From Pelargonium nanum (lineage: Eukaryota > Streptophyta > Magnoliopsida > Geraniales > Geraniaceae), in assembly GCA_036897485.1 (NCBI GenBank), contig JAYMTF010000216.1:1-44646 (forward strand): a stretch of 44,646 nucleotides of DNA, given 5' to 3'. The position numbers and the translations under genes were made by a program. Shown piece by piece: positions 11,752 to 22,930 of this stretch. Positions within the stretch are counted from its first letter, which is position 1. Every line of letters starts with the position of its first letter. The notes under the pieces were generated by a model. It saw only the letters and a list, made by a program, of their open reading frames with translations. It did not search any database and was not told where the DNA came from.

Positions 11752-14440
11752 TCAGTTTTTGTCAGCACCTTCATCAAATTCAGCAGAGCCCAACACTCGG
11801 AAATCCAACTGCTTTTGATGCTTTGAGCGCCGACGTTCATCAAATTCTTCCCATCCTTCAAACTGTTGAATGAATTATGTTATCTTATGTAGCTAAACAA
11901 GATAATATAATAGAAGATACCTAATATATGTAGAAAAATAGGCACCTGACGAAGGAGATCTATGGTAACTTCTGTATTATGGAGATCCAGTGTTGAAAGC
12001 TGGAGACACATTTTGAATAGCGTAGAAGGAAGGGATTTTAGACCATTGTTACTTAGACATAATGCCTGCAAAGGGGTAATAAGATCACTGATTACATGCA
12101 CAGGTAACACTAACATGTGCAGTACAGGCAGACACGCTATCTTGTGAAAAGACAATCACTAGACAAATTAACAAAGTGACTATTCAGAAATCAGAACTAA
12201 TAATCAGGAAGGAACCTTCAAATTGTGCAAATTGCCAAATGTCTCTGGCAACTCAGGCAGAAGATTTGAAGAAAGATCAACCTGGCACAATGAGAAAAAC
12301 AAAGTTAAGCACGCTGGTATTGGAGGCTTAGAGCCATCAAACTTGAAAAAAAAAAAAACAAACAAACAGAAAGTCACATCAACCCTACCTCAATAAGAGA
12401 AATACAGTCACCAATACTTGCAGGAATAGTGCTTATCCTGAGAAATATAACAAATGGCATTGATTATAACATGAGTCAAAATACCGTAGTATACTAGTAT
12501 CTTTGGAAAAAGATAAAAATATACACCGCATGCTCAGTTCTCTCATTTAAATATACAATCAACAAACTACAAGATCATATAAGTCAATTACAGTATAAAG
12601 GATCCGGAGTTAAAAAGACGAGGGGGTATATCTTTTATCTAAAAATACCTATTATTGTTGATTTTCAGAACTTCAAGCTGAGTTAGAAGTCCTATTTCAA
12701 TCGGAAGGCTAGTCAACTTGTTATTAGCAACATGAAGTTGTCTCAAAGTAGTCAGAGCACCCAATGCAGCAGGCAGCTTTGTTAATCTGCATAAGTGCAT
12801 AGATCATGCAAATGGTGACCAATCATGTATACAAGGAAAAAACTACTAAAGAAACACAGAACATGAAAGTTCAGCAACTGCACTTTAAAAAGATATGACT
12901 GAGAGTGTTCCACATATTTTCAGATGCAGGAAGTGACAATAATCAGTATGCAGTGTCGAAAATTTTCTCATAATAACAGTAACTACTATTTTAGGCTTCA
13001 GTAGGATACTAGCAAACTTAAATCTTCCTTGCCCGTGTCATGGTATTAGAAATTGACATCATTTAAGGAATGAAAGCACTCACTGGTTTTGGCTCACTGA
13101 TAGAACTTTTAAATGCTTCATTGATGCTAGTCCTTCCCAGCTCATGGATTCATCCGATATGCAATTTGCATTCAGAAACAACTTCTAGAGAATCCAAACC
13201 CTTATGATTAATGAAAGGAACAGTTTGCTTACCTTACAGAAAATCATAATTGAAATAGAAGTGTTTTGTTCACCTGCATCGAACTCAAACGGCCAACTTG
13301 TGCAGGTACAGCTTGAATGGAATTGGTGCTGACATCAAGGACTTTTGCAGAAACTCCACAAGACCACACTTCATCAGGTATAACCTATCAAGTTCCAATA
13401 AATAACAACAATGAGAAAATACTTAGCACCCAACACAAATATGAACACGTTTAAAGGTCTAGCTCTTGAAGACATCATTGGAAATACAACATGGTGGCCC
13501 AAAAGAACCCAAACTCAAATGATTATCATATTGATATCTTCATTGTCAAAAGAGATCAAATTAGAGGACCACATACTCGTTACACAATGTTAATCAGGTC
13601 TAAAATGACAAGCTTGATACAAGAAAAACCCACCAAATAAATTTGATTCTTGTACCTGTAAGTTGCATTCAGCTAACCCTATAACTCCAGTAGCCTTCCA
13701 CCGTTCCAAGCGACTCTTATTGAGTGTAACTCCCATCTTTTCATTGGTAGTTTTATTAGCAACATTGTCAGTTCTCCTTGAAATTGGCAGAGTCCGAGCT
13801 TCTTTAAGGATGGGACCATCCTGATGAAAAAAACCCCAAATTAAACAAAGCAGTGAAACTCATCAAATCCACTTTCCATTTTGTTTTGCCTAAATATGTC
13901 AAAAACCTTAAAATACATTCCTTTTAACATACACAACTGAACCAAATTTCTGTCTAACACTAGAGACTATATGATACTAATCAGACCAAATAAGTGAAAT
14001 TGCAGGCTCAAATAATTTAAAATGAAACCTTGATAGCACAATAATAGAGAGCGAGAAATGTACCCCTTGGTGCAAACCCTGAGAAGCCATGAGCATGAGC
14101 TTGGCTCCATTGGTGACCTCCGACGAACTCAACGTCATTGCGTCAACCAAAACCTTCCCTGTGCATTTTCCACAATAAAGCTCAAATTAAGAAGAAAACC
14201 AAATACTCCATGATTGAAATCGAATCGATGAATAATATTAATACCTTTACAGATAAGCTTCTGTCCCCGAGGGAGGACATTGGTGAGAGGCTGTAGGACA
14301 GATTTGAGGTCTTTGATCGTGGCGTCTGGTGAGATTGAAACTGGTATCGATCTTCCACCGAACTTGACATTGATTTTGATGCTGCTCTTGGAATTGGAAT
14401 CGCTGCCCTCGCCCATCACCATCGCATCACTGCTCTCCAT
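11752..14440 (-). CDS. Ubiquitin-like domain plus leucine-rich-repeat protein (At2g30105-like)
   Basis: Ten exons on the minus strand: 14440-14245, 14158-14064, 13820-13656, 13384-13274, 13184-13084, 12786-12649, 12437-12389, 12281-12216, 12065-11946 and 11862-11752, giving 383 aa. An N-terminal ubiquitin-like fold (about residues 18-95: IKINVKFGGRSIPVSISPDATIKDLK, then LPRGQKLICKGK) is followed by a linker. Plant-type LRRs (about 150-345) follow, for example LRQLHVANNKLTSLPIEIG and VDLSSNLLPELPETFGNL. The charged tail is FDERRRSKHQKQLDFRVLGSAEFDEGADKN. There is no terminal Gly-Gly, so the domain should act as a binding module and not as a conjugated modifier. Family members resemble Arabidopsis At2g30105, whose biochemical role I do not know. 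The start is the ATG whose protein begins MESSDAMVMGEG. An upstream open frame exists, but it begins inside promoter-like sequence. Confidence 0.93.
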
Positions 14441-14561
14441 TTTCCAGTTCTCTTCTTCGGAGAAGACGATTGCGTGTGTTTTTTCAAGGTCGATTTGATT
14501 CGAAGACTCTGCACTCGTGTATTGGGTACTGTCCTGCACTCGTGCTCAGATTTTCGATGTG

Positions 14562-14641
14562 AGCCCAAAATACTGTAATGGGCTTTATAGCAAATGGCAT
14601 GGATTGGGCTGGGCCGAAGTGCTAATAGTCACTATTGGGCT
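14562..14641. promoter_or_regulatory. Cluster of five TGGGCY site II elements
   Basis: TGGGCT or TGGGCC occurs at 14562-14567 (minus strand) and at 14579-14584, 14605-14610, 14610-14615 and 14636-14641 (plus strand). Such site II motifs bind TCP factors in plant promoters of growth-related and housekeeping genes. The cluster is 120-200 bases upstream of the Ubl-LRR start codon, where a proximal promoter would be. Confidence 0.6.
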
Positions 14642-15588
14642 TTAAGTCTTCCGAAGTCAATCTTTGGGACCCATGCATGCATGACAAATATCTATAACCC
14701 AAACGGCCAAACATGAAAATACGTTTAACACAATAACTAAATGAGTTTGGATGATATGACATGATTGACATAAACACAGTCTAATACATTTTGCGTGACA
14801 TGACCCAATATATTTGACACACTATTAGAAAAACTTTGCAATTATATCTATAAATGTGTGTCCCAATACGAATAAAAATCATACGTGTTTGAAAAGTTCA
14901 ACATAAACACAACACAATTACTAAACGTGTTGGAATTTTTAACTCAAATACAACACAATTACAAAATGCGTCTAATCAAACATACTAATTTGGTGTCTTA
15001 TACTAATGGTTACTCTAATTGTATGTTATGTTTTGCAAATTTTGGTATTGACCAACAAATAAAAATTAAAGGGCCACCCACCATAATGAAATGAATTAAA
15101 TTAGGGAGATTTTTCTGTTTAAAAGAAAAATATCAATAGATGTAAACAAAACTAGACTTAAAAATAGGACCTCTCATCTATAATTAGGCTATAAACAACT
15201 CCATCTACTAATCATAGCCTCACATTACCCCCTAATAACCCCTTAAACCCCAAATCACACCCAAAATAAAAATAAATAAAATAAAATACTCCTATTTTTC
15301 AACCACCTTAACCAACCACCTTAATCACCTTCTAAAATTCCACTTTCCTTCTCATTAGCCGAAGAAAATACAGAGAGAGACCACAAAGCCTGACCTATTC
15401 ATCATCATCATCACCAGCAGCAATAAAAAACTCTTCGTCTCCATCTTCTCCAATTGTTAACCCCTAAAAAAACCCTTACATTGGTTCATAATTCTTCTTC
15501 TTCTTCACCAATCAATCAAAATTCTCATTTGTTTCCAATTGTACGAACAAATCCCCAATTCATATATCCATCCAACCCCACACCCTCC
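14642..15588. other. Intergenic spacer between divergent genes
   Basis: The spacer lies between the Ubl-LRR promoter and the glutaredoxin-like start. At about 14715-14970 it contains imperfect repeats of an ACACAATTACTAAACGTGT-like motif, probably a transposon remnant. The last 200 bases are rich in C and A and in CTT/CAT triplets, as in plant leaders. No TATA box stands out and I see no gene. Confidence 0.5.
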
Positions 15589-16338
15589 ATGTGGCGGCCG
15601 TGGGCAAAATCTTCCAATCCTCAGATTCACGACACTCCCGCCAAAACCTCCACCTTCTCTTGCTCCTCCTTCAAAGACATCCAAATCCTCTGCCCCGACG
15701 AGAAGCTCCAACAGCCCACAACCACCGCCCCAACCAAGAGAGTCCCCACCATCCACCACCGCGTCCGCATCGCCTCCGCCATCCTCCGCAACTGGCCGCA
15801 CCGCCAGCCCGATGCCCCGCCGAGCAAGCCCCAACCGCCGGAGATCTCGTTGCCCGGTGCGGAGAAGCGCATTGTGGTCTACTGCACAAGCCTCCGGGTC
15901 GTGCGGTCGACCTTTTTGGAGTGCAAGGACGTGCTCGCGATACTGCAAGGGATTCGCGTATCGGTCGACGAGCGAGATCTGTCCATGGACTCCAGCTTCC
16001 TCCGCGAGTTGCAGGGGATTTTGGGCGGCAAGGATCGGCTGACCCTTCCCCAGGTTTTCATCGGCGGCAGGTACATGGGCGGCGCCGACGAGATCCGGCA
16101 GCTCCACGAGGCCGGCGAACTCAGGAAGATCGTCGAAGGATTCCCCGCAGCGGAACCTGGCGTGTGCCGCACGTGCGGCGGTTACAAGTTTATCCTCTGC
16201 GCCGAGTGTAGCGGAAGCCATAAGCTGTACTCGTCAAAACGTGGAACCGATGGCTTCAGGATCTGCACGGCGTGCAATGAGAACGGTTTGACCAGGTGCC
16301 CTTCTTGTTCTTGTCCGTACGATGGATTTAGCCGTTAG
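15589..16338 (+). CDS. Glutaredoxin-like protein with C-terminal zinc-ribbon cysteines
   Basis: A single-exon gene of 249 aa. The start is ATG at 15589 (MWRPWAKSSNPQ). The frame is open further upstream but has no ATG. Residues 1-90 are a low-complexity, Pro/Ser/Thr-rich leader. Residues 94-180 form a glutaredoxin fold (IVVYCTSLR..., DERDLSMDSSF, and the cis-Pro/GSH-binding region LPQVFIGGRYMGGADE). The usual CPYC/CGFS active site is replaced by CTSLR, as in plant relatives such as At5g39865. Four CxxC pairs follow (193/196, 204/207, 226/229, 237/240), a DnaJ-like zinc-binding arrangement. It probably works in protein interaction or metal/redox sensing and not as a classical dithiol reductase; that is inference. 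The gene is much richer in GC than its surroundings. Confidence 0.92.
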   Translation: MWRPWAKSSNPQIHDTPAKTSTFSCSSFKDIQILCPDEKLQQPTTTAPTKRVPTIHHRVRIASAILRNWPHRQPDAPPSKPQPPEISLPGAEKRIVVYCTSLRVVRSTFLECKDVLAILQGIRVSVDERDLSMDSSFLRELQGILGGKDRLTLPQVFIGGRYMGGADEIRQLHEAGELRKIVEGFPAAEPGVCRTCGGYKFILCAECSGSHKLYSSKRGTDGFRICTACNENGLTRCPSCSCPYDGFSR

Positions 16339-19300
16339 AAAGAAAAAAAATATTACCATTTTATTAGAAGAAAAAAATTGTTAAAAGAAACATTTTTTTT
16401 CTTTTTAGGGTCAGGTCAATTACTTAGTTTTTTTTTTCTTCTGTAGTTTTTTTATTTTATATAAAATTTTATTTTAGCACTATTAGAGGTTATGCAAATG
16501 CAATTCAGTCCCAACTCCCAACACATAATGGATGTGGTGTGATTGCGTTTTGGATCTTTTTGTTTTGATACTTTAAAGTATAGGTAATAGTTCAGATTTC
16601 AAATCGGAAACAGGCTGAATAGTGTAAAATGTGTAGAATTATACAAAAAAACTCAATCCGATCAGTATTTTTGTAGAATAAATTCGATGTGATCCAACCA
16701 CAATAATTGATCGGATTGAATTTCGGATACTCACGGATTCAAATTGTCAGCTTTATCTTAACGATAATACTGTAATCAGCTAACTTATGGTTGCTCCTTT
16801 ATAACTTGTACCTAAAGGTAGTGACACCAATTGGACCATACTAATATATTAAGCCATATATTTCATTTATTTGTTCTTTGAAAGTATGTGGCAATATAAG
16901 TTTCTTTTACTTGTTATTTTATGGGTTTGTTGATCTTGGTGATTCAAATTTCTTTATTAGTTGAAAAGAAAGTTTGTTTTGGCTGCAACAAATAGCACAG
17001 TACATCTAGTAGTTAGTTGAGTCTGTATTAAATTACTAGATGGCCTCATTTGTAAAGAAAGAAGGTTTGGATTGTGGATTTGTAGTTTTGTACTATAAAG
17101 GCTTCAAGCTATATTCTTAGTTCTGCAACTTTGACTGTTTTGAGTTCTGGTAGTAGACCTAGATTCCTCCTACTATTTTGTTTTTATAATATTGTCTCCT
17201 CAAATTTTTAATGTCAATGACTGTGGTTCCTAGTTTCTTAATTCTAGTATTGATTATAATAATACTATTAGTAGTTTTTCCAGCTTATTTAGCTGCAAGC
17301 TGCATTAAGAGCTAAGGCTGTGTTTAGAATTGCTGTGTGCAGTGTTAGAGATATCGCTTTTGCTTAAATTATTGTAAATCAAATGCAAATACTGATAAGA
17401 TAGATAAAACTTTATAAAGAAGAAATTTTGGAGGAGTTGGACTCAAAAGATTAGGTTATGATTCAATTAGAGAATAGAGTTCTTGAGAGCAAGAAAAAGA
17501 CAGGCACAAACGTTCAGGTCAGAAGGAAAGAGCTTAGGCTGAGTAGGTCGGGGATGGGATGGGATGGGAGAAATGTGGATAGGCCCAGCAAGGTTACAAA
17601 TGGTGGCCCAGAAATGATACAATTTCTCAAATATTTCAAAGCTTGCTACCATAGAAAAAATTTGCCATACTGCATGCCATATCTTGTTGATTGCATCTCC
17701 TTTAACTTTATGCACTCTGTTCTTGAATTTATAGTAATACGCACTGGAATTCACCTCAGCGTGCAACGATGATCTCTATGAGTGAAGTTACGGCACTACA
17801 AAATATGTAAGGAGAGTTTTGCTCTTCATGGCTTGGCCGTTCAAGTTTCTAGGGGGTTTTGCTCTGCCCCATGGTGTGGGGGTAGCTATGGAGGACTCAA
17901 TTTTTTGCCTTTCACTCCTGGTTGCGACCCATTAACATGATGGTCGAGGTACATGCTGATGCAGTGGTGAGCGGTCAGTCAATTTATGAGATTTTATATA
18001 TCATATAGCATTTTTGTCTACATTATATGACTTCCTTTGCAACTCTAGGTTCTAGCTTCTCCATTGGTAGGCTCCACTGTAAATTCTTTCTATCCATACT
18101 GGTACTGCTACTTTAGTTTGGTCGTGTAAAGTTGAGAATTTTTTGAAGTTCTCATTTATAAATTTCAAGAGACTATAAGGTTGTACACTAGCCAAACCCA
18201 CTACTTTACAGGTCCATGATCCAGATATGCAAATTTCTGGCTTCCAAACAAGGATAGAACCATAAAACCAGTCATGGGATTCCATTTTTGCTATTTAGGA
18301 GAGGATACGTGGCATAGTTAGTCATGTGGCAAATACAGTATTAACGACAATTACTGTAAGCCAAAGTCATTGTTATTCAATAATTAACATTAGATACGTC
18401 TCCTCCTCAACTACTACCTCTTGACCACGAGTCAATTTTTGAGAAAAAACACAGAATTTTCTTTAAGATTTGGTATCAGACATGGCCACAGATCACCAGT
18501 CAAATTTTTATCTAACAGCTTGAAAGCATCATTTTATCTAACTTGCTGGCCTTGTCGATCTTCATGATTGTGTTTCCTATTATTTTCTTGATAAGTCAAT
18601 TATTAGCATGGTGTAACATGTTTGATGCATCATTTTGAGTAATATTCTGAGTGCAAACAGTTTTAAATTTTAATTGCTTGTGTTGATGACTTGTAATTAC
18701 GTGTTAACGTTGCTGTTAATCTTGTGAGACAACTCCATGACAAAAATGATTAGTTGTGACATTCTATTCAACCTAATATTTTTTTCCTGCTGTCGTTACA
18801 TACTGTTTTTATTTACTTTCTGCCATAATAATTCCTTACCTCAGTTGCTAGTGAAAACGACTTCAATTAAATGTCAGCACTGCACGAAATTTCAATTTCA
18901 TGTCATCTATTTTGATTGGTTATTTGATATTTTATTAGGTATATGTTCTTTTCTGGGTAGGTGAATGTGAGTATAGCATGTCAACATTGTGGTCATATTA
19001 GCATTTTGGATACATATGTTGATGGAAAAGCCTAATGTTTGATCTTAATATTCAATTCCATCAGTAACAGAGACGTAAAGAGGTATATAATATACGATTT
19101 GATTTCTTTCTATTATCTTATGTGTACAATTCTTGCGTGGAGAAACTATGTGACAAAGACTTGAATAGTTATCTGTATGAACAATCATTCTGGTTAGAGA
19201 GAAAGTTGCAGCCTCCATTTCCTCAGAAGCTGCCAATGGAAGAAGATGACTCCAATGGGAACTACTAATTAATAAAAAAATGGAGAAGTTGTGTGATCTG

Positions 19301-19480
19301 TGGTAAACATTGCTCTCATTTATTCTTATTTTATTTCATTTTTGGTACCTTTCTCTAGTCTTCATATTCTCTAGCTGAAATATTTATGATCATGACTATA
19401 TCTATATAATAACTGTAGCCCCTTTTGTTTCAAGAATCACTATTGCCTGAGAATTAGCACTGTTCATAGATATTTAGAAA
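16339..19480. other. 3.1-kb gene-free stretch before the GRAS gene
   Basis: AT-rich sequence without a recognisable gene, RNA or full transposon. Short open frames (for example 17458-17772 on both strands and 18052-18285 minus) show no known family, no codon bias and no splice context. The last 250 bases probably include the leader of the GRAS gene. A TATA-like TATATAAT lies at 19403-19410, about 70 bases before its ATG. Confidence 0.5.
19403..19410 (+). promoter_or_regulatory. Possible TATA box of the GRAS gene
   Basis: TATATAAT lies 71 bases upstream of the ATG at 19481. The spacing allows a short leader. This is weak evidence in AT-rich DNA. Confidence 0.3.
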
Positions 19481-20968
19481 ATGATGCAGACTGGGCAGTT
19501 TCTTCAGCCTCTATGGCCAAGAGAATCCTCCATGGACTCGTCTCTTGATGCTCTTGAAGATGTTGAGATTTATTTTTCGAACATGGAAACCCAGTTGGGC
19601 AGCTTTGAGTACTTTCCATCTCCGAATATTTCCCTGGAAAATTCTTCCCATTCTGATTCTCTGTGTATTCCATTTGAATCTACTCTGTGTGCTGATGAGT
19701 TACATGGTTTTCTTGGTTCTGTTGATGATGTGCCACTGGAGGATCTCTGTAGTTGGATGGAGACTGATCATCTGAGCACGCCAGCTTCTTCTTGCGGAGA
19801 TGATGATGCAGGATCGAGCTCCCCGTGTCAAATTTCCTTGGTTTTGCCTACTGAAGAAATGGAAATTGACAACCAGTTGAGCATTCTCTACCTGCTCAAG
19901 GCTTATGGGGAGGCTATGGAGATGGAACAGACCGCGCTAACGAGAGAGATCTTGAAGAGGCTGAGGGAAAAGGCTTGTCCGCTGGGTGTACCAGTGGAGC
20001 GCCTTGCCTACTACTTGATCCAAGCTTTGGACATGAGCGATCAAGCGGACTACTTGAGGGAAGCGTCGAGCAAGAATTACCAGGCAGCGTTTCAGGCCTT
20101 CTACCAGATTTTCCCCTACGGAAGATTTGCTCACTTTGCTGCCAATTCAATGATACTAGAATCCATCCCGGAAGATGCTGAGTCTGTGCACATTGTGGAC
20201 TTTGACGTGGGCGAAGGCGTCCAATGGCCTCCCCTCATTGAAGCTCTTGGAAGGAGGAGGCACCAGAAGAACAGGTTGGTTCAGCTGACACTTTTGAAAT
20301 GGCAGGATCAAGATTGCAGTATCATTTCTACAAAGAAGCACTTGTACGAGCACGCGCAATCTGTTGGCGTGACACTGATTGTGAAGGAGACAAACATGGA
20401 GGGATTGATGAGTGAAATGAGGAGAAACCGTAATGGAAAAGAATGGCTAGCCTTCAACTGCATGGTTGGCCTCCCTCACATGAGGAAATCAAGAAGTGTG
20501 GAGCAAGTTACTGAGTATCTCAAGATTGCCAAGAACTCAATTGAGAGCACTAACAACAGAAACAGAGGTGTAATAGCCTTTGGGGATGGAACCGGCGAGG
20601 ACAATACAGTTACCAGCAATGGATTCGGGGCCTATTTCGAGAGCCAGATGGTCAGGCTCAAAGCTTTGTTTGAATCAATGGAGTATCATCTTCCTCGTGG
20701 CCTCGGAGAAGCAAGAATGGCCATGGAATCCATGTTCTTGGCACACTGTTCGGGAAGTGTGCACAAGGAGGAGATTGGCCATGCTGTTGAGCTTGAAAAG
20801 ATGGGATTGAAGGCTTTGAGATTGAGCAAAAACAATGTTGTGGAGGCTAAGGAGCTAGCAAGAGAAGGTGAGAGCTTGTTTTGGGTTGGAGTAGATGGAT
20901 TGGAAGAGAATCAAATGGTGTTGGGTTACATGGGAGCTTCACTAGTTAGAGTTTCTAGTTGGAGATGA
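19481..20968 (+). CDS. GRAS-family transcription regulator, NSP2-like
   Basis: An intronless gene of 495 aa. The N-terminus (1-130) is acidic and variable. The GRAS domain then shows leucine-rich region I (about 133-165, LSILYLLKAYGEAMEMEQ) and the VHIID-type motif VHIVDFDVGEGVQWP (from 236). Leucine-rich region II, PFYRE and SAW regions follow, ending LVRVSSWR. GRAS proteins act in the nucleus, usually with DNA-binding partners. This subtype, with VDFD-GEG-QWPP and WLAFNCMVGLPHM, is often annotated as NODULATION SIGNALING PATHWAY 2-like. True NSP2 acts with NSP1 in strigolactone synthesis and in mycorrhizal and nodule signalling. It differs from Medicago NSP2 in the VHIID block, so orthology is not proven. 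Two ATGs stand in tandem at 19481 and 19484; the first is used. I saw no miR171-type target site by eye. Confidence 0.9.
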   Translation: MMQTGQFLQPLWPRESSMDSSLDALEDVEIYFSNMETQLGSFEYFPSPNISLENSSHSDSLCIPFESTLCADELHGFLGSVDDVPLEDLCSWMETDHLSTPASSCGDDDAGSSSPCQISLVLPTEEMEIDNQLSILYLLKAYGEAMEMEQTALTREILKRLREKACPLGVPVERLAYYLIQALDMSDQADYLREASSKNYQAAFQAFYQIFPYGRFAHFAANSMILESIPEDAESVHIVDFDVGEGVQWPPLIEALGRRRHQKNRLVQLTLLKWQDQDCSIISTKKHLYEHAQSVGVTLIVKETNMEGLMSEMRRNRNGKEWLAFNCMVGLPHMRKSRSVEQVTEYLKIAKNSIESTNNRNRGVIAFGDGTGEDNTVTSNGFGAYFESQMVRLKALFESMEYHLPRGLGEARMAMESMFLAHCSGSVHKEEIGHAVELEKMGLKALRLSKNNVVEAKELAREGESLFWVGVDGLEENQMVLGYMGASLVRVSSWR

Positions 20969-22700
20969 TCTGGTTTCTTCAGATTTGCAGCATATAGCTA
21001 TAGATTTTGTTGATTGTAGTAATTATTGATTCTTCATGTAAGTATAGTCAGTGTCATTAGCTAGACCATGAGGTATTTTGGAAAATTTGTTACTACAAGT
21101 TTTAATAATAACCAAGAATGTTCATATTTCACATTCCTATGAAGCATATGGAGTCAATGAAAACATTTGGTGTGACCGAATTTTTGGACCCAATCATTGG
21201 ACTTGTCCAAATAGATTTGATTGAGATTCAGTTGAGTATAGAATGAATACGTTTGATGCGAATTAGATTGGGTCAAAATTTACTAAACACTGAATTATTC
21301 GTTCATTTATATTATAATGAAAGATTAATCTAACATGTGCAACTTATGCATAGATTAAGGGGCATTGAGAATTGTGTTCAATATTTTTATATTCTACTTT
21401 GAAAATGTAAAAGTGTGTTAAAATTGGTGCACGAGTAATAAAATAATATAGAACTCGAATTTCAATGACTCTTATCTTGTGAACTTTTTGCTAACGAATC
21501 TTTGGCACGCATACCATAAAATTAATTATTAAAATTATTTTAATGCTGATAAATCAATTTTGTATATTACTCACTTTGTTTAAAAGTATTTATTTCCTCT
21601 GTTTTCGAATTTTTGGTCAAATCAATTCGGTCCCAAATTTGTCAGTCCGGTTCAATCCAAGACCGACCATTATTTAGTCAGGTCTTTAATCCTAAGACCG
21701 TTCCAAATTCGATCTGGTCAGGGTTTGGACCGATGGCTGAACCGTAGTCACAGCCTCACACGAGTCTTGACTGAGCCCAAAATGAGTTGAGTAGAGGCGC
21801 TTTATGGGCCTGAATTTGTCTGCGGTGGCCCATTTCTATGTTTTCCATGGGGTGTTTATTAATTAGGCTTAAAGTGAAATCACTACTCTAAACCTAAAGA
21901 GGTCTAGAGGAGGAGACATCGTAGAAAACAATAGTTAATATATTACAACAAATAAAGAAACACATTAATTTCCTGACAATAAAGTATTCAAATGTATGGA
22001 ATTCTGGTGTTTGTGATTGTGAAGGTTTGATTGTAGATTTGTTGGCACATCCATATCCTATGTCAATTTTATACTGCCAACTTCCAACATCAAGTGGCCA
22101 CCTAATTGTTATTAGTTTTTTGACAGAGCCACCTAATTGTAATTAATATTGTGTAATTAGTTATTTTTTATTATACAATATGACTTCTTAATATTTGTAT
22201 ATACACTACTAAACATACAATAGTCAAGTTCTAATTAATCTTAACACATGTATCAAGTGGTCATGTCATCGTATTTTCTTTAATGTTTAGTTAATCAACT
22301 ATTCAACATTAAGGCCTAAAATTCTCCGATTGGATTTTGGCTGGTTTTAGAGGACTCTTGGATTGACGTTGTTGGGCTAGGGGGTCCAAGGACCACATAC
22401 ATGATAACCCGTTCTAAGGGATCCTAAAGTTGGAGTTGTTTCATATTCAATGTTAATAGTTTAAAGTGTCTTACGTCTTTTTCAGACTTTAAGATAGATC
22501 ACTCATTTTATCTTAGAAAGTAATAAAGATATTGATAGAAACAGTCATACCAACAAATAAGCACGAGATCTCATAAGAATTATACAATTAAACATGATTA
22601 AACAACAATAATTCTAGATAATTTATATGAGATCTTAACAACACGATCTGCAACGGCATGCATCTGCTGCAATTGGGAGGACGTATCCAATATGTCATCG

Positions 22701-22794
22701 CCTCCAGATAGCGAGGAAGATCCTCTACACATACGACGAGGTGGGGCATGTGAAGAAGAGGCCTCCGGATGACGAGGAAGATCCTCTACACATA
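22701..22794. repeat. Direct repeat, ~33-bp units spaced 61 bp
   Basis: CCTCCAGATAGCGAGGAAG (from 22701) and CCTCCGGATGACGAGGAAG (from 22762) are each followed by ATCCTCTACACATA. The intervening 28 bases are also purine-rich. A 66-residue minus-strand open frame spans both units but resembles no family I can name. Confidence 0.8.
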
Positions 22795-22850
22795 TCATAA
22801 CAACACTATAGAATATGATGTGCTTCGAACATAACCCGCGAACTCTTAAA

Positions 22851-22930
22851 TATTCTTACCTTACCATTATCATGATACCGTCATCATATATATTCTTACC
22901 TTACTAATATCATGATATCGTCATCGACCA
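22851..22930. repeat. 40-bp tandem duplication
   Basis: Units at 22851-22890 and 22891-22930 both start TATTCTTACCTTAC and contain ATCATGATA and CGTCATC. They agree at about 33 of 40 positions. Confidence 0.85.

Noticed and set aside
15454..15588. N-terminal extension of the glutaredoxin-like protein
   Set aside because: The frame is open but starts with TTG; the first ATG is at 15589.
15505..16221. Long minus-strand open frame (238 codons) opposite the glutaredoxin-like gene
   Set aside because: It is a shadow of a GC-rich exon. The sense strand encodes a recognisable domain; the antisense protein resembles nothing.
17458..17772. Open frames on both strands before the GRAS gene
   Set aside because: Neither strand gives a recognisable protein. 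Overlapping frames on both strands without codon bias suggest chance.
20100..20250. miR171-type target site in the GRAS gene
   Set aside because: I looked for GATATTGG-like sequence, as in HAM and NSP2 targets, and did not find it by eye.
22598..22798. Minus-strand 66-codon frame, perhaps a transposase fragment
   Set aside because: Resemblance is too vague, and the frame is largely made of the direct repeat itself.
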